DNA from: Basidiobolus meristosporus CBS 931.73
Lineage: Eukaryota > Basidiobolomycota > Basidiobolomycetes > Basidiobolales > Basidiobolaceae
Direction of reading: 5' to 3'
Assembly: GCA_002104905.1 (NCBI GenBank)
Contig: MCFE01000106.1
Location: 105,886 to 169,885 of the forward strand
DNA: 64,000 bases
Of this stretch, positions 24,093-37,494 are shown in pieces. Numbering within the stretch: position 1 is the first letter of the stretch; every line of letters begins with the position of its first letter. A model generated the notes under the pieces. The model was not told the DNA's origin. It saw only the letters and a list, made by a program, of their open reading frames with translations, and ran no database searches. Both the position numbers and the translations under genes were made by a program.

Positions 24093-25658
24093 TTAAAGTG
24101 GATTAAGACATGCTACTTTCAACCCTGGCGAGGCGCCGTTGTGATACCGCGTGAGGGATGGATCGAGCATTTTCTCGTTGAACTCTTGATGTCCTACTTT
24201 GGAGCTTGGTATTCCCATTGTGTTTTGGACTCGAAGTTTTAGCCGTCGGAGTTTACCATATATCTTTTCGGTTAAATGTTTGGGTGGAACTAATATACTG
24301 CGTCGGCGTTTAGTATGGACAACTTTAGTGCCCGTTGAAATTGTGCTGGGGGCTAGGGTGGTCGTCATGTCGTCCGAATCGGATGGTATGGTCGATCTGG
24401 AGTTGATGGCGTGAGCACACGAATCCACCAAAGACGGTAGGTAGGTTGCAGTGCTCCGAGATTCCGAAAAGGAGGGGGTTTCAGGTGGCTCAAAGGTGGA
24501 GGCGGCAGCGATTGCAGGCTTGTCTTCCCCTGCCACTGCGCTCTCTAGTGTTGGTGATTCGGATCGAGAATATTTCGAAAGGTTTGAGGCTTTTGAGGCA
24601 ACGGATGTCACGCTCCTAGCGGAGAGACTTCTTTGATATCCCTCGCCCTTGCTATTCAGCAGAAAGGAGGAAATGATGGACACTCTTGATTTAGTATTGG
24701 TTGGCGATTTCATGCTGAGCCTCAGTATACTAGAGCGCAAACTGGACAGCAAGGATGAGGGGGTTACAGGTGTGAACTCAGAAAGCGAATTCAGTATCGG
24801 CACCAGGTTATACTCAATGGAGGACAGCGACCCTAGGCTTTGACTCAAAATTCGAAGCGACATTGGTATTGCATTGGTCGCTACTGTGGAAAGAGTCAGT
24901 AAATCGTCCCTCACAATAGCGTTGAACCAGTGGCGGCTTACCGAATTTCACGATGTTTCTGGGGACCCAACCTTTGGGATCCCCGTTGGCCACGAAAATC
25001 ACTCTGCATTTCGTATTATCATTCGGGTCGGGGGACACGCACATTCCCAGGAAGTTGACCTCCATCCGAAGGACACCTTTCTTGATGGGGCATTTGTCGT
25101 GGTCCATGCTTTTGCCGACCATCACATATCTGCCATCGTTAAGTTTTTTCATCGTCGTTAGCAAGAGAACATCTCTGGCTGAGATTGGCCAGACTGGTTT
25201 TGTCCTGATATGTTGAAAGCGGGTAACTGGATCCACAGCTTCAATGATTTCCGCACAGTCACAGATTTCATCCCATTGCTTCCATCGATTAACATTCAGC
25301 ATGTACTCGAAGGCTAATTCCGGAGTGCAATTTAGATGCGCTACGATCTTGTATCCATAGCTCACATTTGGATTCTGGGAGATATGTATGAATGGCTCGT
25401 CTGCATGATGGAGCACTTTCAAGGACTCATTACTCTCCAAGGAGTCATCCAACGACTCGACAAACTGTGAAAGCATCCTTTCGCAATCCGATGAATATTC
25501 ATGGTCGAACACTAACGTAGAGCACTCGTTAATCGAAGTCAAATGAAAATGTGGCTTAGCAACTTACTGGATCCCTCGTTCAGTTTCCTATCTGCAGGTT
25601 TCACCGCGATCTCTGATTTGTTAGAGAGGTCTAAGGAGGCTCTGGTGGAGACGGTCAT
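24093..25658 (-). CDS. START-domain protein, soluble paralogue, 483 aa
   Basis: Three exons, 25658-25568, 25511-24942 and 24883-24093, join in phase 1. The START core spans about residues 45-245, with WKQWDEICD, WPISARDVLLL, GVLRMEVNF, GDPKGWVPRNIVKF and the lid helix VATNAIPMSLRILSQ. The intron before the lid helix sits at the same place and phase as in the neighbouring START gene, which shows common descent by tandem duplication. Unlike that neighbour it has no N-terminal or C-terminal membrane segment. It ends in about 200 residues of Ser/Thr-rich, low-complexity sequence with a basic patch (TKRRRS). The cargo is unknown. Confidence 0.8.
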
Positions 25659-28219
25659 AACGAAAATACAAAATATCGAAGATAGAGTGCGAATGGAGAA
25701 CAAAAACTTTGAGTTTCAAAAAGTACAGTCGGTAAACTAGGTGAGGGCTATACAACAGTGGCTAGGGTTTTTGAATACTAAACCGAGATTCAAACACAAA
25801 TAAATAGATACCCCAAAGGAGCAGTTGTATAAATACAGAGAATGCGACGCAAGTCGAGTACTCACTTAATATGGTTTAGAGAATGTACTAAGGCAATTTT
25901 TATACAGACTTTCCGTATAGACAAGGGGTGACAACGTTTGAACGAGGGAGTATTCTGTAAAGAACAGCAATGACCTGAGGAAATATACAAGAGCTGCTGA
26001 GCTGCCGTTGAAGCAACAGAGCGGAGCAACCTTTATAAGGGGAAGATATTAATCCATGCCCCAACCAACATCTGTACCTAGTGCTTGTCAGGAAATAACG
26101 CCGGCGTAACGAGAGGAATTCCCGACGACTAACTAGTTTCTTTCTGCAATAGGAAGGAAACGTTACACCAAACAGTGTTTGCAAGCTGCAGTCAGAGTCG
26201 TAGTAAATGATGGCAATTTCATGGGATCGACAATATCTCTCTACATTGGACTCTAACATATAGATCCATCTTATTGGTTCAGATAGTTACATTTCCTCGT
26301 CTATTCCATTCATGATCACTGGTGTGCTTACCGAGGCTACACTCGGAAGAATATGATAATTCAAACTTGATGGGCTTCCTGCATCAGCCCCATTTTTGGC
26401 TTTTGAAGCACAATGAAGGCTGGGAACTATTGTAGAAACAGTCCAAATGGAAATGTGAAACTGGAAAGTCCTGGATTGCACATGTTCTTACGCCACGGGC
26501 CTGGCCATCTTAGTACAATACCATGAAACTGGTGCATGAGCCAGGATATCCAAGCCGAATTGGTTGCTCTTGTGAAGTGCTTTTCAGAGATGGGCTATTG
26601 CTATCCGGAGAAAGCACGGTGCCCCAAATGCAAAAGGATTGGATCGTTGCTACGTTGATCAGCACCATATGGATGATAAATTCGGTATTGAATGCAGGCA
26701 TGCATTGGCGCTCCTTGAACTTTGTGATAGATGGTGGTTACGCAGCAATCTTGGCTGTTAGCCTCAATCAGCTTCTACGCATAGAGGTGCCTGTCCTTGG
26801 AAAAGTAAATTGGTAGCCGGAGAACTATTCTAGAATCTGTACATCTGCTCACGCTACACCAAACATGAGTGATATCTCCGGATGCCAGGTGATTCGAAGT
26901 TAAAGTTGAGGTACTGATGCAAGGAGAGTTGATAATGGTTGCATACAAAGGCACACCTCAAAACCCCCGAGGCATTGGGATATGCAGATGTCAATGATAC
27001 GCTCATGACACATTCTTGGGATTCTGTGCTACAGAGTAAACTACTGTCGCCACGATCAGGAAATACTAACTTGACATGGTGAGGATTCCCACACGGCAGC
27101 GAGTTGAACACTTCATCCCATCTTACATACTTTTCGGTGGCGAATTACCAACAAAACGTACCATATGATGATTGGGACGAATTAAGCGCATCATTGGTCA
27201 GCGCGGATAGTGCATATGTTGACCTTTAACATCTGGGATTTGAGTTATGGAGGTATGATATCATCATGTAGTTTCTGCTAGAGGCCTGTTGATTATTCAA
27301 TGTCTGACTGCTGTCGTGTACACGTTGCTGATACATTTTCTTGATCTCGCGAAGCCACGGAATGTGGTTTCTGCTGTGCCATCCTAACGGTAGGACATGT
27401 TCATACCCATAATAGCCCTCTCAACGCCACAATCTATGTAGAACCAGAAATATCTTGTAACATATAGGGCTTTATACCACGGGATGTGTTCCATGGCACA
27501 TGCACCCGTGGTTTTTCCCATGGTATCAAACATAGTCACTGCACCCGCCTGTGTTCGTCTGTATGCATCCTGACTTGTCAGATACATGCAGAATGGAGAT
27601 TCAACCAGATTGGCGATTCCCGGCGCAAGTAGCTCGGTGGGAAGTGCGATTTCCTTCGACTGTATCATTGCTGAATCTCCGATATACTAGGTCGATTTGG
27701 TTCAGTCCCCAAGCCTATTGGTGTGCACCAATAAAGCAAGGACAATGGATCCTGGAACTCAACAAATATGATTGTCTGTACTAGACAAATTTCCAACCAT
27801 CGCATTCCCAGGTGTGACTACGACTTCTGAAATCCCAGTCAGATTTCAGTTTGGATGCAACCAATAAAGTAAATTTGCGACTACATCTCATATACTATTG
27901 GCGACTACCAATGTGGAGGAGTGGGTAGCAGCCACTAAGATATAGAGGTCACTTCACTTGGCCGATTGCAGTTGCACCTCTTCTTGACATTCAGCCCCTA
28001 TTACTTAGTACATATATCACTCACCCTGAATCCCTGCTCTTGATAATATTTTTGCAGGGTTTCTTAATATATATATGATCTGACGCCCGGTTTAAGGTTG
28101 TTTGTTGAGTATCTTTTGGAAGACTTACATTCATTTCGAGTTCCTCTGTGCATTGGAGTTGATTTCATTGCAATATATTGATCCAATCCCTGACAACATA
28201 CCCTCCATTTAGGAACAGA
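25659..28219. other. Intergenic
   Basis: About 2.5 kb. Forward and reverse frames of 60-120 codons (25900-26259, 26523-26816, 27384-27668) overlap one another and show no motif. A small membrane protein at 26523-26816 cannot be excluded. Confidence 0.45.
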
Positions 28220-30505
28220 ATGGACTCTAAATACTCATTGCCAACCGATCTACACCACTCTCCAACCTCGCCAGATGCATCCTTTTCCACAACGCTCGCA
28301 CCTATCTTAGCATCCGGCCAAGTTAGTGACAATGCCTGTACCTACCTTCCACCACCGTCCAGCTTCTCTCGTACTTCAATGGATTCTGCTTTCAAGTCAC
28401 AGCTTCCTTCAGTTGCCACCGAAACGGAATCCAATCCCCTCGTCACACAACATCCCATACAAAGGCCAACAGCGAATCCCAGTATCAAGCGCTCAGATAT
28501 GGAAGGAACTATACCTGAATATAAGTCTACATTGAAACCGCCTTCAGATGTAGAGACTAGCGTTTCAAGTACAGACAAGTTTTGCAGGCTCGCTTTGGGA
28601 TCCCGGGAGAACGTGGGATCGCTTGGAGCAAAAGAACATGAATCTCCACCGGGGCCAGCTGATAACGCACGCTCTATATTGATTAGCACATGGTAATAGC
28701 CACTTTGCAGAGCACTTGCGAAATAAGAAGCTGAATGAGTTTCTCAAAACCATAGGTTAATTGACAATTACGAACAGGTGGATGATCAAAGCACTCCTAG
28801 AGAAACATTGTATAGCCATTACACCTCTTTTTGTGATAGGGTAGGCGTACCACATATAAACTCAGCCAGCTTTGGGAAAATCATTAGGTCCGTCTTTCCA
28901 AACATCACAACAAGAAGACTGGGCACTCGTGGACAGTCTAAATATCCTTTTTGATCGCGTGTCAGATGTATCCAAGAATCTCATCACAGGACCAAAGAAC
29001 CATCCTTCACTCTGCAGGTTACATACCATTACTGGGGAATCCATTCCAAGCACATCCAAACTGCCAGTGCCCCTTATGAATGGTTTGTGGTTAAGCGTAG
29101 CTAGCAATACTAATGTACAGAGTTAGTCATACTACCTGTTTCCAAGGAATGACCCACCTTCAAACGACGATCTGAACGGCCCAGGTTACTCCATTGAGTT
29201 TGAGTCACTTAATGGCGTCGATCTTGCCACAATACCGCTCCCTGCAGCAACGGACTTCATATCGCTTTACCGATCTCACTGTCAGAAGGTCTATGAACTT
29301 GCCAAGTCTCAAAACTTCGATGAGGCAAGTACTCCGATACATGACTTGCATTGGCTCCTGTGATCTAGGCCATTGGCACTTACGATCTTCTGTCGATCGT
29401 AATTATAGATTGCAGCAACCATTAAACGATTCTGGTTGGAGCTTCCACCACGATTCGAGAGCATCACTGAAGCCCCTGAGATCACCCGTATTATCGGAAA
29501 AGATGACGCGCGGCTCTATGACGTGAGTTGAGCCATATCGGTTGAATGTTGACTGCATCCATATTCATCCTATTGATAGAATATTTCCCAGTTGATGCTC
29601 ACAGACGACCCAGCCCTACTTCCATTGGACACCATTCAAGCTATCCATAACTTTGCAGCAGGCCTAAGCGGATGGATCACCACCGCCCTCTACAAATACC
29701 CACCTTTGCTTAAAACGAGGAAGCTCGAAGGTAACCTTTGAGCAATCATTTCCGATACAGACAGCGTTCTCAACTGCCTCAAGTAGCTCGTACCTTTACC
29801 GGGATCTTGCTGAAACTTTGTTCTCTCAAACATTTGAGCCGGTCTGTATCGTCGATCATACAGAACAAAGAGCAGACGGCACAAATGGCCCTTGATTGGG
29901 CTGACGTTGACTTCCATTCCTTGCGTGATCAGGCATATGTCATTTGTCATTGCACCAAGGCCGACTTGGTTCAGATATGTATGTTACAAGTACATCCACT
30001 TGATCCAACGTCATCAACTAATCTGGGATGTGAACCAGTGGAGATCGATATCAAGCAGCTGCTGGAAACCTCGGCTCCTCTTGAACAATGGGTTTGCTGG
30101 ATCGAAAAGATATACGGCAGATACGTCGGCGAGGTAGTACCTCGAGTTGATTTTGAAATTCATCCAGCCATTCTCATGCTTAATTCGCGTAGAATTCTAG
30201 TATAGATGGAATAGGCAACATTCAGTCATTTGTCATGAAATGGTCCTACTTCGGATCACTCGTTGTTCGGGATCTCTCCATTCGAAGTGCCCAGAGTTTT
30301 GGTGAGTTCACAACTGCTTCACTTGAAATAGGATGGGGATGGGGATTAACAGCAAATCACCCATTCAAACCAATGTTTAGGATCCTTTCAAATCCTGCGG
30401 CTGTTTATTGACGATTATGTATATCATCTGGCACAAAGGCACATTGCCCGACTCACGATCAGCAATGCGTCAACCCTTGGAGGGCCTATGGTATCTTATG
30501 ACTAA
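28220..30505 (+). CDS. RFX-family transcription factor, multi-exon, with a U12-type intron
   Basis: Exon 1 (28220-28692) encodes a Ser/Pro-rich N-terminus. The RFX winged-helix domain starts in exon 2 (28756-28941): WLIDNYE, LYSHYTSFC, NSASFGKIIR, FPNITTRRLGTRGQSK. It finishes in exon 3 (29023-29086) with YHYWGI after removal of an AT-AC intron. Later exons carry the conserved RFX dimerisation region: YRSHCQKVYELA, IKRFWLELP, IQAIHNFAAGLSGW, LEQWVCWIEK, KWSYFGSLVVRDLSIRSAQSFGSF, with stop at 30503-30505. Exons after 29127 are placed by motif and approximate splice sites only. RFX proteins bind X-box DNA; fungal members act in DNA-damage response, cell cycle or morphogenesis. The gene is convergent with CYP51, about 395 bp between stops. 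Confidence 0.87.
28942..29022 (+). other. AT-AC (U12-type) intron inside the RFX DNA-binding domain
   Basis: The 81-nt intron begins ATATCCTTTTT, the minor-spliceosome donor consensus, and ends GGTTAC. Thirteen nucleotides before the end is ATCCTTCAC, one mismatch from the U12 branch consensus TTCCTTRAC. Removing it restores SK-YHYWGI, the invariant end of the RFX domain. No GT-AG alternative that I tried keeps the frame. Confidence 0.85.
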
Positions 30506-30899
30506 TGACCACGCTCCAACCGAAATTTTGAATTCACGCCATGTCCGCGTAGCTCCATGGCCTTTAATCCAGGAGTAAGAGCGACGCATAGAGTTAAATA
30601 AATCAATATTCCACACATTTTCGGTCCGTCTATGGGTCTGTGTTGATTATCAATAAATCCAAGTATATCCCGTAGTACCCTCATACCCAACAGCTCCAAT
30701 AACTGCTCAGCTATCATCCTGATGTACTGCAACGCCCAAATAGTCGATGTGCAGATTATTTGGATTACCGGAGAGGGTAGCAAATTTATTAGCTTTCAAG
30801 TCGATTCTATAGGCAAAATTGAATTATTGGAGATAAGTAAGGGATGGTTAGGATCCGGGGTGCATAGAGAACGGATTAATATCCTTCTTTTCCACTTCT

Positions 30900-32853
30900 C
30901 TAATCGCGTCTTGTGTATTTGCATTTGACGGGTGCCTCAGGAGTGACAAACAATTTGGTGTAATCAGGAGAGGGGAACTCCTTGTTCGGTATCTGCTCAA
31001 TCTCGAACAGGCGTACGACAGTGGCCAGGATCGTCTTGACTTGAACGTAAGCGAATGGCTCACCGATACATCTGTGGCGTCCAGCTCCAAAGGGAAGATA
31101 GGGATTCTTGGCACCCTTTCCGGCTGTTCCGAAAATGGAATCATCCTCTTCCTCGGAGTTGATAGAATTCCAACGAGTGATGTCGAATTGCATAGGATTC
31201 TCGAAATGCTCCTCGGAAAGTTGAGTAATAATAGGACTGGCACAAAGATAATGTCCCTTGGGGACCACGATATCGGATTTGGGATAGCTGACTTCTTGGA
31301 CGACCTTTCGCATGATCGCCACTATAGGAGTGTGCATCCGAAGTGTCTCGCGAACCAGATTATCCAGGACCTTGCACTTGTTCAAATCATTGAAGTTGAG
31401 AGGCTTCAGATCCTCACCAAAGATCTCTTTCTGTTCCTTGTAGATTTGAGAACTGATCGACAACGTAAAACGTCAGCACCGGCTTGCCAGGTTCGACGTA
31501 CTTGAGAGCTTGTGCTTACCGTAATTCAGGATCATACGCAATGTGTATCAACGCCCAGGTGGAGGTGGCAGCACTAGTATGCTGGCCAGCCATCAATAAA
31601 GCAATCATCATATGAGCGACTTCCTTATCAGTCATTTGATGGCCGTCCTTGTAGGTCGCAGTCATCAGGTGCTGAAGAATATCCTCGTTGTTCTAAGAGT
31701 TCGCTTAGCCATTAATTCGAGGGATTCTACAAAAACTCGTGAAATACACACCATATCGCCGCTTTGTCTTCTATTCTTGATAATGTTCAGGAAAACATCA
31801 GTCAACTTAATATGCGCTTCATCGCGTTTTCTGTAGCTAGGAAGAGGAAGCCACTCGAAAAGAAAATTGATGGGCTGGAAACCGTTGTCCAGATCATGGA
31901 TTAAATGTGCAACTGTAGGCGCGTTAGCGGTCTGGGTAATATCTAAAAAACGTGGAGCAATCACCTGTCTCATCAAGCTGAGAACGAATCTCTTTGCCCA
32001 TAAGGCATCGGGAAGCAGTATTGATGATCAATTCTGCGAATGCAGTATCGACTTCGGCTTCGCCAGATTTCTCGCTCCAACGTCTATTTAAAGGCCATTT
32101 AGTAGAGGTAAAAAAGCGCAAGCTACCGTTTCAGATACAGTACTTGAAGTAATCCACAGTCTCTTCTACTATCATTGGGACGTAGGTTCTCAAGGCATCG
32201 AAGGACAGGCCTTCTTTGGCAAACCTATATTAAACGCCTCAGTCAGCACTTCAGAGATGCAGCAATTGCTTGGTTTAACGAAAATACCGTTTTTGATCCA
32301 TCAGCATGTGGTTTGGACAATCGTATACAACCCCCTCTCCAAACACCGGTTTGGTGAGGGCTCTGTACGCCTCTTCAGCATTGACATGACTATGCTTTGA
32401 GTTCAGGACAAAGTTGTTTCCTTCAGTACCGAGAGCGTATGTCATTTTACGTCCAAACATCAAGAAGGTAAAGACGTCTCCATACTATGCAATCAAAGTC
32501 AGTTAAACCCTTCATCGGTGAAAGGGTCCGGCCGTTTGTCACGCAGCCACTGTACCTTCTTTCGATTCTCGGTCAGAAACTCGACAGGATTCATCCCGAA
32601 ACTAATCATTGATCCGATGAAAGGAACCCAATACGGAACCATAGGAGGGGCGTTTGGATCTTTCTTTCCGTACTGAAAAACAAAACTTGTTTATGCCAAT
32701 CCATCGTGTTCGCGGCAAAAGACAGACCTATACCTTTTGATTTCCCCAGTCTGCTAGAACGCAAACAAGTAGCAAGCCGATGATAATGGTAAAGACATCG
32801 GAGAATGAACGAATGGAGAGGCAACTCTGGAAGAAATTCACTACCGCGCTCAT
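30900..32853 (-). CDS. ERG11: Sterol 14-alpha-demethylase, cytochrome P450 CYP51, 506 aa
   Basis: Eight exons join in frame: 32853-32734, 32672-32556, 32484-32288, 32224-32144, 32083-31965, 31912-31752, 31692-31520 and 31452-30900. An N-terminal membrane anchor (DVFTIIIGLLLVCVLADW) is followed by the CYP51 B-C region signature AEEAYRALTKPVFGEGVVYDCPN, shown here only as its key stretch YRALTKPVFGEGVVYD. The I-helix is AGQHTSAATSTW, the ExxR is ETLR, and the heme loop is PFGAGRHRCIGEPFA with the Cys ligand. It removes the 14-alpha-methyl group of lanosterol/eburicol in the ER during ergosterol synthesis and is the azole target. The length is normal for the family. The Tyr in YRALTKPVFG lies at the position of the conserved substrate-site Tyr, so the site looks intact. 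Confidence 0.93.
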
Positions 32854-34681
32854 GATGTCTTCAAGGGAGGAACCGCTCGATGGTATGTGCGGGCTCTGTG
32901 CCGCCGGTGTTGCGTTTATATTTTTGAAAAGCCTCGCTAGCGACCCATGCGAATTTGGTAAATAAACCCTGATTGGACTATGGAGATGGGCCTAGTGTCT
33001 GGACACAAATTCTAACACCTATTTGGGAAGAAGATGACATTTGAAGCATTACAATATATTGGATTCCATTATTGTTTTATTACCCAGATGGACTGTACAC
33101 TTATAAGAAGGCTAGATTTGATCAGTTTTTGAACACTGTATTCTGAAGTTTCCCCGCTCCAAATAGAATCTAGACAAAACCATTGCATATGCTGGTGATT
33201 CTGCCGATTAACTTTGATCTTGCTGGATTCGCGAAATCACATGCTTCTCCGAATCAGCCAATCATACTCCAGTCCCGACTAATTGTTGCCCAGAGGGGCA
33301 TATTTTGGTTAACAGCCAACCTTCTGTAACCCTCGTAATTGTTCGATGAATCTAGATTTAGCTCAATCCTACTCATTTAGGCACATGGAAGAGAGTTAAC
33401 ATGAGGACTTTTCTTGGGAAGCCAGCAGAGTATCTGAACTGGCTGATATGATCAGTCATCAAAAATATGTGGAGGTGATCTGTGGGGAGTTCTATCTGCC
33501 TCTGATTTCTATACTATCCTGGCGTGATATCGATAAGCGCAGTTGATAATTCTGGAAACATATGCCGGCTTCGGTTTGGGTTCAAGGCAACGCTTCCAGA
33601 CAATTTTCCGTGAGATTTCCGGTCAGCTTTCTAGAAGTGACCGTTGTTTATTGAGCGACATTAGTACGATTGGCAAGCGCCAATGTCACAGATTACCTAC
33701 TGGCTCTAGGCATAGGCAAGTCTCCAACATATTCAAGTAGATGGTTGGGTACAAGTATTGGTGAATGTCGAGATCATTCAGTCACGTCGGAGTGATCCAG
33801 ATTGCTCACAATAACCTATTCGGTGTACATGTATAAAATTAATTAGGATTTCCGCGATATTCGTTGCACAAGAAATGAAGTTTACCATGGAAAATTAATT
33901 AGTGGATGTGTAAATTTAGAGAATGCTGTCCCATGGTCACCTACCTTTCGTTCATTCTTCAATTCGTATTTTGTATAATACAGCCCAAGTTAAACATGCT
34001 TCTGGTAGTCACGGCAGCGTCTCACCCAACCCAGGACATACTACTTTCGAAGCTTTCTCTGATGCCGCCGAAAGCTGTTCGTAGCGCTTCAACGCTCGTA
34101 TGGGGCCTGACGACTAGATCTCTTCGAGTGCACAATACGCTGTAATATTTAACATAGTCCATACAATACTTGTAGACTTATCTAAGCAGTTATTGAGGCA
34201 TTCAAGTCAACGGCCTGGATACACGTCATCTCATGGATTAGGATGTAGGCCTACCTGGTAACACGGAGGCGGAGGCAACATTCATCCCTGGTAGCACTCC
34301 CATAATACATAATGCGTGAATAATCTTATCCGGCATGTATGTACGAATGCAAATATCCCGGAATCAATTACACGAAATCTTGATATAATTCTCAAAATAG
34401 AAAGGAATCGGAGTATTCCGAATAAATCCAACAAATGTCAGAATGCAATAGATTGAAAACCACCAAATTTCCCAAGGGGTTTGGATTGATTTATTGTACG
34501 AACGTAATGGCATTGCCACTGGATTAAGGAGGCATTTAAAAGGTAGAAACATACTTGATGGCAAAGCTAGGAGTACTCAACCAACTGCGTTTTTTGACAA
34601 TACTTGTCTTCAATCAACAACAAAAACCTTATTCGTACACAGTGTTCACACAGTCAAGTTTACTAGCCTTCAACTACAGCG
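32854..34681. other. Intergenic
   Basis: About 1.8 kb of AT-rich sequence between divergent genes (CYP51 and the Cys-rich protein gene). It must contain both promoters. No coding frame is supported. Confidence 0.5.
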
Positions 34682-35999
34682 ATGTCTGAGGTTTACTCTA
34701 CCAACTTTAAGCTTAAGCATGGCCCTGTTGCCACAAAGCCCTCTTCCACCAATCTCTTTGCCACTCAAGCCCCGTTGAATTTGCGCCCCAACGCCTGCGT
34801 CATTTGTTTGACTTGCTTAACTTGCGCCGGGAAATACGGAACTGAAGATTGCCGTTGTCCTGCTGCTGAAATCCAATGGAACAAGAAAAAGCAAGGATAC
34901 AGGGTTGAATTCCGACGCCGAAGTGTGTTTCCGGATGACGAGATTTTTATGACCTGGCTAAAAGGGAATCTCTCCCAAAGGCTAATTTGGGATGAAACCT
35001 GTAAAGAGGTGAAGCTCTGCATGGCGTGCAATTCGATATTTTGGAGGTGGAGCAAAGGTTAGCCTACTACTTTCCATATGGTTTTCAAAGCGCTTAGGGT
35101 ATACGCTGACGTTTTTCAACTATTGCAGTCTTCAAGAAGAGCAGTCTTGTAGCTGAGCCAAGTACTGGAAGTTCTAGGCTTTGTGCTAATCGGTTTTCTC
35201 CTCTCAGAACGTTGACAAATCCAGTATCAAGGAGAAGGTTAAGCAGGAGCATTCGAGGTCAAACTGATCTTATCACATGGGCCATCAAGATTTGATGTTT
35301 TAACACTTCACACTGAACCCCATGTAGATAGCGTTAATATATTTGATAATTCCGGAGATCTTTTATCGAAGCGGTCGACTTCAAGGTTCACAATACAAAG
35401 CGCCCCGAGGATGTCGGCCACTTGTCTTCAAAAAAAGGACAGGTTTTTATTAACAGTCCCTTTTCAAGCTCTCCCCATGGAAGTTGATGTACAAACTGTG
35501 ATGACAACACAGGATATATCCCCCAGCATCCTCGATAGCGATATATCTCAGCCGTCTTCGCCATCACCGCGACTGCAAACGCCTCCCAATGGGGAAAACA
35601 TCTGCTTAGTAACTTATGATCTCGCTCGGTTGGCAGCTACTGCTTGTCCCAGAGGTAATTTCTTGATAGCCAAAGCGGTTGCCAAGCAGTGACATTAAAC
35701 CATTTCCCAAAGTAGAAAGACGCCCGCTGAAAACGGTTACTCTGCGGACGAAGAACAGAGTCATCAAGGATCGAATAGTAGTCACGCCGAGAATGACATT
35801 CAGTCGATTGGCACAGCATGCAATACAAACTCCCCTTTCAAAAGGAATGCGCTATGTATTCACTAGCCCAGATAGGCAGTACGAGTATCTACCTGATGAC
35901 TTTTTATCAGAAACATTCTACGGACAGGAGCACATGGAGCTTAGCCTGGATTCTGAGATGATTCCATCAGTCAATTTGGATGATATCGATATGTGCTGA
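34682..35999 (+). CDS. Cys-rich, probably zinc-binding protein of unknown function, 372 aa
   Basis: Four exons join in phase 1 throughout: 34682-35057, 35129-35257, 35328-35654 and 35713-35999. Exon 1 holds a compact Cys-rich region: CxxCxxCxxC around residues 39-48, then CxC, then about 55 residues on CKEVKLCMAC with aromatic FWRW. The spacing does not match GATA (whose second pair is also LCxAC), RING or Zn2Cys6 domains that I know. Between the clusters are basic and aromatic residues (WNKKKQGYRVEFRRRSVF), compatible with nucleic-acid contact. The middle is Ser/Pro-rich. The C-terminus is acidic and ends DDIDMC. A transcription-related role is a guess from the layout only. Confidence 0.65.
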
Positions 36000-37494
36000 G
36001 TGCCTAATTGTTGATACTGTAGATTATCGTGTACATATTTCAACCCATTTCTGTAAGATCATGGCCGTCTTGAACACTCCATACTCGCACTATTTCCTGA
36101 TATTTGTAAATAGCCACACTAATCTCGCAAATATTGTATATTCTAATGGATTGATTGTGAAATATTATTATTATGAATGTTTCTGCTTAGCCATGCTTGC
36201 AAGTGTAATATCTCATCTGATCTGCGAATGAATCGAATAAGTGTATGATCGGTCATGATGGTAGTAGTGGTGATCTTAATTATTATGGTACTGACTTCCT
36301 TTTTTGTGTCGGTTGGCGCAGTTTGCCAAAAATCATTTCGCACTGGGTTTAGCTCAGCATTGATTTCAACCGGGTGGCTCATCCGACACAATTCATAACT
36401 CATCTGGGAGGCCCGTCCTACATGTTTGGTACATAAAGCCATCTGCTTCCAACTCCATGTCTCAAACTTTTAATAACTCAAACTCCGATATTACCAAACG
36501 GGATTTCTGGGTTGGCATTATGTCTCAAGGACATTAATTTAGCTTGGTAATCCCAAAATATCTCTGTGATAGCCAAAGGCTGGTGCCTCAACATCAATGA
36601 ACATTGGGAATTGAAATTCATTACATAAATTCACCATACATGCACTTCTAGCATCTTGATTGTGGCCTGAGAGACCATTGTATTATTTTGAGGGTCGCCT
36701 CTGTTCAAGCAAACGCAATCAAATCCACGAACGATGAGCGTTTTTTGAGCCGAGCTAAGGGTTAGAATCCTTATGGTTCTTTTGTATAAAACCATGGGTA
36801 GTTTTATCAGTTATTGAAATACATGTTTCAAGGCTCTGATAATTATTAGCATATCGAATGAATTGTCTCCCCATATGTCTTTGTGGAACCTCCGAACAGG
36901 CTAACGGTGTCTCGGATGAGGTTTCGTCCAAGCATGAGTGGGATTTTGTAGTTATACTTAAGCGTGATAGAGAGACGAAAATAGAATGTATCCCTTGATT
37001 TGAGATTCGCAACCGGTAAAAATTTCCAACAGCTCATATCGTTTGCTGATGGGCAATCATCGACCAAAATCCATTTGCCCCTGAGAAGCAAAATAAAGTG
37101 CGAATCGAAATAACTTTCAAGTATCTTGGTTGCCGTTCACTTTCAGGGGAAGTGAGATTCGAATGGTCTAGACGTGTACGCATCGTTCAAATCGGAAAGA
37201 TTGCTGATGCAATTGGGGAAATATTGGATTTCAGTCAGTATCAGGTAAAGCCCAATTTCTGATAATGGTACGAGTTCACTTTGAAATACCAGAGAGCGTC
37301 ATCGTTACATTTGAGTCAAGTCGGAAGTGCTCTTCATTACAATCCATTGGATATTTCAGTAGTTATATAACCCTGCTGCTGCTCTCCAGGACTGTTCATC
37401 CTGGGTGGCTACTCAGAATTTGAACAGTCACGAAAATACGTTCGTCTCAATTTGAATACTTTTGCGTTCAAGGATCGTAGGCTACTAAATAACA
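36000..37494. other. Intergenic
   Basis: Small frames on both strands (36143-36442, 36846-37091), none with recognisable content. The right end holds the promoter of the ethylene-receptor-like gene. Confidence 0.5.

Noticed and set aside
28931-29022. RFX gene as a pseudogene broken by a stop after GQSKYPF
   Set aside because: The stop lies in an AT-AC intron; removing it restores the conserved YHYWGI, and downstream RFX domains are intact.
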